Below, piece by piece: positions 6,106 to 8,987 of a stretch of DNA of 8,987 nt (position 1 is its first letter; each line of letters opens with the position of its first letter). The stretch covers positions 1-8,987 of the forward strand of contig JASFKQ010000153.1 of NCBI GenBank assembly GCA_050118555.1. The letters are read 5' to 3'. Made by a program: the position numbers and the translations under genes. The notes below the pieces were generated by a model that was not told the origin of the DNA, ran no database searches, and saw only the letters and a list, made by a program, of their open reading frames with translations. Source of the DNA: CALKKN01 sp050118555 (lineage in GTDB: Bacteria > Pseudomonadota > Gammaproteobacteria > Xanthomonadales > SZUA-36).

Positions 6106-6411
6106 ATGTCCAACACATTAACCCTCAACGCCGCCGGCACCGACGGATGTAGCCCCGACCAGAATCCGTGGACACCGACTCACGGCGCCGCGGTATCGAT
6201 CGTCAACAGCTCCGGCCACGACCAGACGCTGTCCAACATCTCGAATGGCTGCCTGATCCAGACGGGCGGCGGGGCCGTCACGCAAATCGACATCAGCAGC
6301 GGCGGCACCTGGAACGGCAGGGCGGGCGGCTCCAATAACGGCGGCAGCTACGATTATGAAGACGGCTCGAACAAGCGCGGCATGCGCAACGGCACCATCG
6401 ACCCGTCCTGA
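6106..6411 (+). CDS. unrecognised 101-residue Gly/Ser/Asn-rich protein
   Basis: A clear AGGAG at 6093-6097 lies eight bases before the ATG, so this is very probably translated. It has no signal peptide, membrane helix or charged helix. The composition is rich in Gly, Ser, Asn, Thr and Asp, and stretches such as AAVSIVNSSGHDQTLSNIS and AVTQIDISSGGTWNGRAGG look like short beta strands with turns. The end is distinctive (SYDYEDGSNKRGMRNGTIDPS). A small beta-sandwich, perhaps cupredoxin-like but without the copper ligands, is the best structural guess. Two cysteines are present (C15, C49). It lies 156 bases after the TIR-TPR gene, and its stop TGA overlaps the apparent CTG start of the thioesterase, which suggests translational coupling to that gene. 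I do not recognise the family. Confidence 0.7.
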   Translation: MSNTLTLNAAGTDGCSPDQNPWTPTHGAAVSIVNSSGHDQTLSNISNGCLIQTGGGAVTQIDISSGGTWNGRAGGSNNGGSYDYEDGSNKRGMRNGTIDPS

Positions 6412-6908
6412 CAGGCGCCAACGCCCGATTTCGCAAGCTCATCCGGCGGGTCAACTGGTACCCGCCGTATCTCGGCCTGGGCATCCGGGTGGTCTCGTGC
6501 AGCGAGGATTTCACGCGCTTCGAGGTACAGCTGCGGCAGACCTGGTACAACCGTAACCTGTTCGGCACGCACTTCGGCGGAGCCCTGTACGCGATGTGCG
6601 ACCCGTTTTACGTGTTCATCCTGACGATGAACCTGGGCCGCGATTACATCGTCTGGGACCAGTCCGCCGGCATTCGTTTCATCAAGCCAGCCAGCGGCAC
6701 GATCACCGGCGTGTTCGAACTGGAGCACGCACGCATCGAGGAAATCCGCCGGGAGGTGGACGAGATCGGCAAGAACCGGTACCACTTCGAGGCCGACCTG
6801 ACCAACGAGGCCGGGGAGGCGGTAGCCAGGGTCAGCAAGGAGATTTACGTGCGGGCGAAGAAAAGCCGGGGTCAGGAAAGCCGGGGTCAGAGTAAAGGGT
6901 CAGAGTAA
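6408..6908 (+). CDS. DUF4442 / PaaI-like hotdog-fold thioesterase, CTG start, repeat-derived tail
   Basis: 166 residues if started at the CTG at 6408. The core is a DUF4442 hotdog domain: NWYPPYLGLGIRVVSCSEDF, WYNRNLFGTHFGGALYAMCD, DYIVWDQSAGIRFIKPASGT and VARVSKEIYV. Members act on acyl-CoA or acyl-ACP thioesters; the substrate here is unknown. The family N-terminus (FRKLIRRVNWYPPYLG) is in frame from 6408, but no ATG, GTG or TTG occurs between the upstream in-frame stop at 6357 and the GTG at 6489. That GTG is inside the domain (residue 28) and has no ribosome site. The CTG at 6408 overlaps the previous stop as CTGA, like the usual ATGA coupling. The last 15 residues or so (SRGQESRGQSKGSE) are encoded by the GGGTCAG repeat array, which also supplies the TAA. 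The native protein probably ended near YVRAKK. Confidence 0.82.
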   Translation: MTGANARFRKLIRRVNWYPPYLGLGIRVVSCSEDFTRFEVQLRQTWYNRNLFGTHFGGALYAMCDPFYVFILTMNLGRDYIVWDQSAGIRFIKPASGTITGVFELEHARIEEIRREVDEIGKNRYHFEADLTNEAGEAVARVSKEIYVRAKKSRGQESRGQSKGSE

Positions 6909-6961
6909 AGGGTCAGAGTAAAGGGTCAGAGTAGCCTACTCTGTCCCTTTACTCTGACCCC
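6866..6961. repeat. tandem and inverted array of GGGTCAGAGTAAA units with a 52-bp palindrome
   Basis: The unit GGGTCAGAGTAAA is exact at 6884-6896, 6897-6909 and 6910-6922, and is followed by a partial copy at 6923-6933. A diverged head, GGGGTCAGGAAAG, precedes them at about 6868-6880. Inverted copies follow at 6937-6947 (one change) and 6948-6961 (TTTACTCTGACCCC). Bases 6910-6934 and 6936-6961 pair over 25 positions with one mismatch around a single central base, forming a long hairpin or cruciform. It lies between convergent genes, so it may end transcription from both sides. The repeats enter the thioesterase reading frame on the left. Confidence 0.85.
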
Positions 6962-6985
6962 AAATTTCCAAATTTCCAAATTTCT
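6962..6985. repeat. three tandem AAATTTCC units
   Basis: AAATTTCC occurs at 6962-6969 and 6970-6977, and the variant AAATTTCT at 6978-6985, directly abutting the GGGTCAG array. Each contains the self-complementary AAATTT. A further GGGGTCAG (6995-7002) lies beyond and overlaps the DUF2892 stop codon, so the whole 6866-7002 stretch may be one composite repeat element. Confidence 0.75.
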
Positions 6986-6998
6986 TCGAGGCGTGGGG

Positions 6999-7214
6999 TC
7001 AGAACGCCTTGCCAGGCTGCACACCCAGTTTCTTCAGGATGACCGCCAGCGGGCAGAAGCCGGTGAAGGCCGACTGGAACAGGTTCAGGCCCACGAAGGC
7101 GGTAAAGAACAGAAAGTATTTGTGCACATACATCGGGCTGCTGCTCCAGCCGAGCAAGAGGCTGGCCACGATGAACAGTCCGGCGACAGCGAAAACAATA
7201 CGGTCGATGGTCAT
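6999..7214 (-). CDS. DUF2892 (YgaP-type) inner-membrane protein
   Basis: 71 residues from the ATG at 7214, which has GGAG about seven bases upstream. The longer open frame adds 23 polar residues that the family lacks and has no ribosome site. It opens MTIDRIVFAVAGLF. Two membrane helices (about residues 4-22 and 32-51) are followed by the family signature GLNLFQSAFTGFCPLAVILK and a short tail, KKLGVQPGKAF. C54 sits in the conserved GFCP. DUF2892 is the membrane part of YgaP rhodaneses and is often near sulfide or persulfide genes; a sulfur role is an inference and no rhodanese is here. The TGA stop (6999-7001) is part of a GGGGTCAG copy. A good promoter lies upstream. Confidence 0.9.
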   Translation of the reverse strand: MTIDRIVFAVAGLFIVASLLLGWSSSPMYVHKYFLFFTAFVGLNLFQSAFTGFCPLAVILKKLGVQPGKAF

Positions 7215-7254
7215 TGATTGCTCCGTCAATAAGGGGATTTGTGAGATGGAGCTT

Positions 7255-7290
7255 ATTATATTAGTGTTATCTGAATTAGGCAATACTAAT
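7255..7290 (-). promoter_or_regulatory. sigma-70 promoter with overlapping inverted repeat, upstream of the DUF2892 gene
   Basis: On the minus strand, TTGCCT (7278-7283) and a perfect TATAAT (7255-7260) are 17 bases apart, which gives a start near 7248 and a leader of about 33 bases. An inverted repeat, ATTAGTGTT at 7260-7268 and AATACTAAT at 7282-7290 (one mismatch), covers both hexamers and the spacer. A bound dimeric repressor would block the promoter. DUF2892 genes are often controlled by ArsR-family sulfide/persulfide sensors with AT-rich palindromic sites. Which protein acts here is unknown. Confidence 0.65.
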
Positions 7291-7323
7291 TAAGTAAAAG
7301 TTGTTATATTTGGCACTTTTTTT

Positions 7324-7392
7324 GTAGGAGCGGCTTCAGCCGCGATTGACGAGATGGAACCAAAGCGCTATCGCGGCTGAAGCCGCCCCTAC
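7324..7392. repeat. inverted pair of REP elements (BIME)
   Basis: GTAGGAGCGGCTTCAGCCG plus CGA at 7324-7345 is repeated in reverse at 7371-7392. Taken as arms 7324-7346 and 7370-7392 they match with one mismatch in 23, separated by 23 bases. Each REP also has its own small hairpin (CGGCT...AGCCG). This is the best preserved REP in the window and defines the pattern GYAGGAGCG-core-CGCGA used to recognise the others. It lies between the promoter region of the DUF2892 gene and the 3' end of the metallopeptidase gene. Confidence 0.9.
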
Positions 7393-7427
7393 AGAGTGGT
7401 CAACCGCAGGGGGCCGTCAGAACGGGC

Positions 7428-7781
7428 TCAGCCCCAGCCGATTTCGTCCAGGTGGTCGTCGTCGATGCCGAAGTAGTGGGCGATTTCGTGGATCAGGGTG
7501 GTAGCGATCTCGTCACGCAGTTCGTTGAGCGGCAGGTCCATTTCCAGGTGCGGCAGGCGGTAGACATAGACAATGTCGGGCTCGGTGATGATGTCGTCCA
7601 GGCTGCGCTCGGTCAGGGGGGTGCCGACGTAAAGGCCCAACAGGTCGTCCTCGCCGGGTTCGGCCTCTTCGCCCGGCTGCTCGGTGACGCGGATCTCGAT
7701 GTGCTCGAGAGCCTCGTGCACCCACTCGGGCAGGCTGTCCATGGCCTGCTGGACGACGGCTTCGAATTCGGCGGGGGTCAT
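7428..7781 (-). CDS. short zinc metallopeptidase (HExxH, MinA/DUF1025-like)
   Basis: 117 residues from the ATG at 7781 (MTPAEFEAVVQQAMDSLP). The frame is open 20 codons further, but that part is not family-like. The HExxHxxGxxD zinc motif is at the very C-terminus, HEIAHYFGIDDDHLDEIGW, with H98, E99, H102 and a downstream acidic residue. The central part (LLGLYVGTPLTERS, then EPDIVYVYRLPHLE) is typical of the small metallopeptidase family known in actinobacteria and proteobacteria. It has no signal peptide, so it is cytoplasmic. Natural substrates of this family are largely unknown. No strong Shine-Dalgarno precedes the start. It is divergent from the secreted protein gene, 114 bases away, and that gap presumably holds both promoters. 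Confidence 0.9.
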   Translation of the reverse strand: MTPAEFEAVVQQAMDSLPEWVHEALEHIEIRVTEQPGEEAEPGEDDLLGLYVGTPLTERSLDDIITEPDIVYVYRLPHLEMDLPLNELRDEIATTLIHEIAHYFGIDDDHLDEIGWG

Positions 7782-7895
7782 GGCCGGTATTCTGCCACAG
7801 TTCGTCGGTCTTCCAGCCAGGCCATAGCAGGGAGCGCACATGCCTCGCGCCGCTTCCCGTTGTATGCTTGGGCATCGGATTCAGGAGTCATCATC

Positions 7896-8189
7896 ATGCT
7901 ACGCCTCACCTCGATCACGCTGCTTTGCCTGCTGGCCGGTACCGCGTTCGCCGGCACCTTCGAACTGACTGACCCGGCCAACGAGATGTACGAGGAAGAA
8001 CATGCGCCGCCCAAGCCACCGGCGGAGCCGCCAGCCGAATCGGAACCCACGCAGAACATGCGCTGCACGGTGGACCTCGATACCGGCGAGTGCTTCTGCA
8101 TCGAAAAAGCCAGCGCGAAAAAGGTTCAGATGTCCCAGGCGACCTGTGCCGCGAAGGTGAAAGAGGCCCTGACAGGCGTTGCCGACTGA
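7896..8189 (+). CDS. small secreted cysteine-containing protein, function unknown
   Basis: 97 residues from the ATG at 7896, with AGGAG eight bases upstream. The open frame extends much further left, but that part is antisense to the metallopeptidase and is spurious. Residues 1-19 are a signal peptide (MLRLTSITLLCLLAGTAFA|G). The mature part has an acidic/proline segment (residues about 33-52, EEEHAPPKPPAEPPAESEP). It is followed by a small domain with four cysteines (C57, C66, C68, C84; MRCTVDLDTGECFCIEKAS) that could form two disulfides or bind a metal. It is 44 bases upstream of the lipoprotein gene and probably in one operon with it. A TATGCT (7863-7868) may be its -10, with a poor -35. 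I do not recognise the family. Confidence 0.8.
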   Translation: MLRLTSITLLCLLAGTAFAGTFELTDPANEMYEEEHAPPKPPAEPPAESEPTQNMRCTVDLDTGECFCIEKASAKKVQMSQATCAAKVKEALTGVAD

Positions 8190-8233
8190 ACGCGGCTCGG
8201 TGAAAAGAGTAACCATTTGGACAGGTAACCATC

Positions 8234-8987
8234 ATGAGAACGACGATCCGCTTCACCGTATTGATCTGCTTGCTGCTCCTGCTGAAGGGCTGCGGCAAGG
8301 AAGAGAAGGCCGCCGCGCCGGCTGCGGTCACGCAGGCGCCTCCGGCTGCGCAGCCCGCCCCGGCACCGGAACCCCAGCCATACGTCGTGGAGCTCCGCGC
8401 CGTGGGCAAGAAGTTCGAGGGCCCCTCGGAAATCCCTTCGGGCTGGACCACCTTCAAATTCGTCAATGCTTCCAGCATGATCCACTTCGCGATCATCGAC
8501 GTGCCGCCACCCGGCGTCACCATGCAGCAGATGAGCGACGAGGCGATGACACCGTTCCAGGAAGCGATGGATGCGATGAACGCCGGCGACGAAGAGGCCG
8601 TGAATGCGGCATTCGGCAAGTTCCCCGCCTGGATCAGCGAACTGAAGCGGAACGGCGGTCCGGGGCTGACGTCACCGGGCCACACCAGCCAGACCACCGT
8701 GTGGCTGGACCCCGGGCATTACGTCATCGAGTGCTACGTGAAGTCCGACGGGGTCTTCCACACCACCAGCCCGGGACCGGGCCAGATCGGCATGATGCTC
8801 GACCTGACCGTGACCGACGAGCCCAACAACGCACCGGAACCGGAAGGCGACGCGACGCTGACGATCCGCAACACCGGCTACGAACTCCTTGGAGACCTGA
8901 GGCCGGGACAAAACACAATCCGCGTGGACTTTCCAGAGCAGCAGGCGCTGCCCTCTTTCGTCGGCAACGACGTACACCTGATACGCG
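8234..8987 (+). CDS. lipoprotein with cupredoxin-like domains, truncated by window end
   Basis: The frame is open from the ATG at 8234 to the last base; 251 residues are visible. Residues 1-19 are a lipoprotein signal peptide (MRTTIRFTVLICLLLLLKG) with C20 as the acylated cysteine. The lysine at -2 (LKGC) is unusual for a lipobox. An Ala/Pro-rich linker follows (about 25-48). Residues about 50-195 resemble a cupredoxin fold: EIPSGWTTFKFVNASSMIHF, then LDPGHYVIECYVKSDGVFHT, GMMLDLTV. H84, C167, H176 and M187/M188 could make a type-1 copper site, but the C-to-H spacing (9) is longer than in plastocyanin, so copper binding is uncertain. A second similar unit seems to start at about 205 (ATLTIRNTGYELLGDLRPGQ) and runs off the edge. 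The ribosome site is weak (CAGGT about 7 bases upstream). Confidence 0.85.
   Translation, partial: MRTTIRFTVLICLLLLLKGCGKEEKAAAPAAVTQAPPAAQPAPAPEPQPYVVELRAVGKKFEGPSEIPSGWTTFKFVNASSMIHFAIIDVPPPGVTMQQMSDEAMTPFQEAMDAMNAGDEEAVNAAFGKFPAWISELKRNGGPGLTSPGHTSQTTVWLDPGHYVIECYVKSDGVFHTTSPGPGQIGMMLDLTVTDEPNNAPEPEGDATLTIRNTGYELLGDLRPGQNTIRVDFPEQQALPSFVGNDVHLIR

Noticed and set aside
6884..6961. Possible CRISPR array
   Set aside because: The 13-bp units are directly adjacent with no spacers and there are no cas genes. It is a tandem/inverted repeat.
7297..7325. T-run at 7313-7323 as a rho-independent terminator
   Set aside because: No GC-rich stem precedes it on the plus strand, and on the minus strand it is an A-run after the REP hairpin, which is the wrong polarity for the metallopeptidase gene.
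7452..7895. Upstream extension of the secreted-protein frame
   Set aside because: It is antisense to the metallopeptidase. The AGGAG-ATG and signal peptide at 7896 clearly mark the real start.
8209..8232. Direct repeat GTAACCAT before the lipoprotein gene
   Set aside because: Two 8-mers 16 bases apart near the ribosome site; could be chance and nothing else supports a function.

Overview
The window is GC-rich, with long spurious open frames on both strands. The gene content (AsnC/Lrp regulator, TIR-TPR protein, DUF2892 membrane protein, DUF4442 thioesterase, short zinc metallopeptidase, cupredoxin-like lipoprotein) and the REP palindromes suggest a gammaproteobacterium of the Xanthomonadales/Wenzhouxiangella/Chromatiales type. 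The organism is an inference; no rRNA, tRNA or other marker is present.

Left part (1-4130). Two exported 430-residue beta-propeller proteins (139-1431 and 2593-3885, both minus) share a homologous C-terminal domain of about 140 residues but have unrelated-looking propellers. Between them lies a divergent pair: an Lrp-type regulator (1629-2108, minus) and a small ACT-domain protein (2223-2570, plus). A relic of the lrp 3' end lies just beyond the first propeller gene (57-125). A relic of the ACT gene lies just upstream of the second (about 3990-4064). REP-type palindromes sit beside these junctions (27-49, 2571-2596, 4107-4129). The region therefore looks like a rearranged array in which propeller genes were placed next to, or replaced parts of, copies of an lrp/ACT pair.

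Middle part (4201-6961, plus). A membrane-anchored TIR-TM-TPR protein comes first, then an unrecognised 101-residue Gly/Ser/Asn-rich protein, then a DUF4442 hotdog thioesterase. The thioesterase frame has no ATG, GTG or TTG start before its conserved core. It appears to start at a CTG that overlaps the preceding stop as CTGA. Its 3' end has run into a tandem/inverted array of a 13-bp unit (GGGTCAGAGTAAA), which supplies the last codons and the stop. The array ends in a palindrome of about 52 bp that separates the thioesterase from the convergent DUF2892 gene.

Right part (6999-8987). A DUF2892 membrane protein (minus) has a clear sigma-70 promoter with an inverted repeat over it. Next come a pair of inverted REPs (BIME), a short HExxH metallopeptidase (minus), a divergent small secreted cysteine-containing protein (plus), and a cupredoxin-like lipoprotein that runs off the right edge. 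The last two are closely spaced and probably co-transcribed.

The points most worth pursuing are the rearranged propeller/lrp/ACT array, the TIR-TM-TPR protein with its unknown small neighbour, and the CTG-start, repeat-tailed thioesterase.
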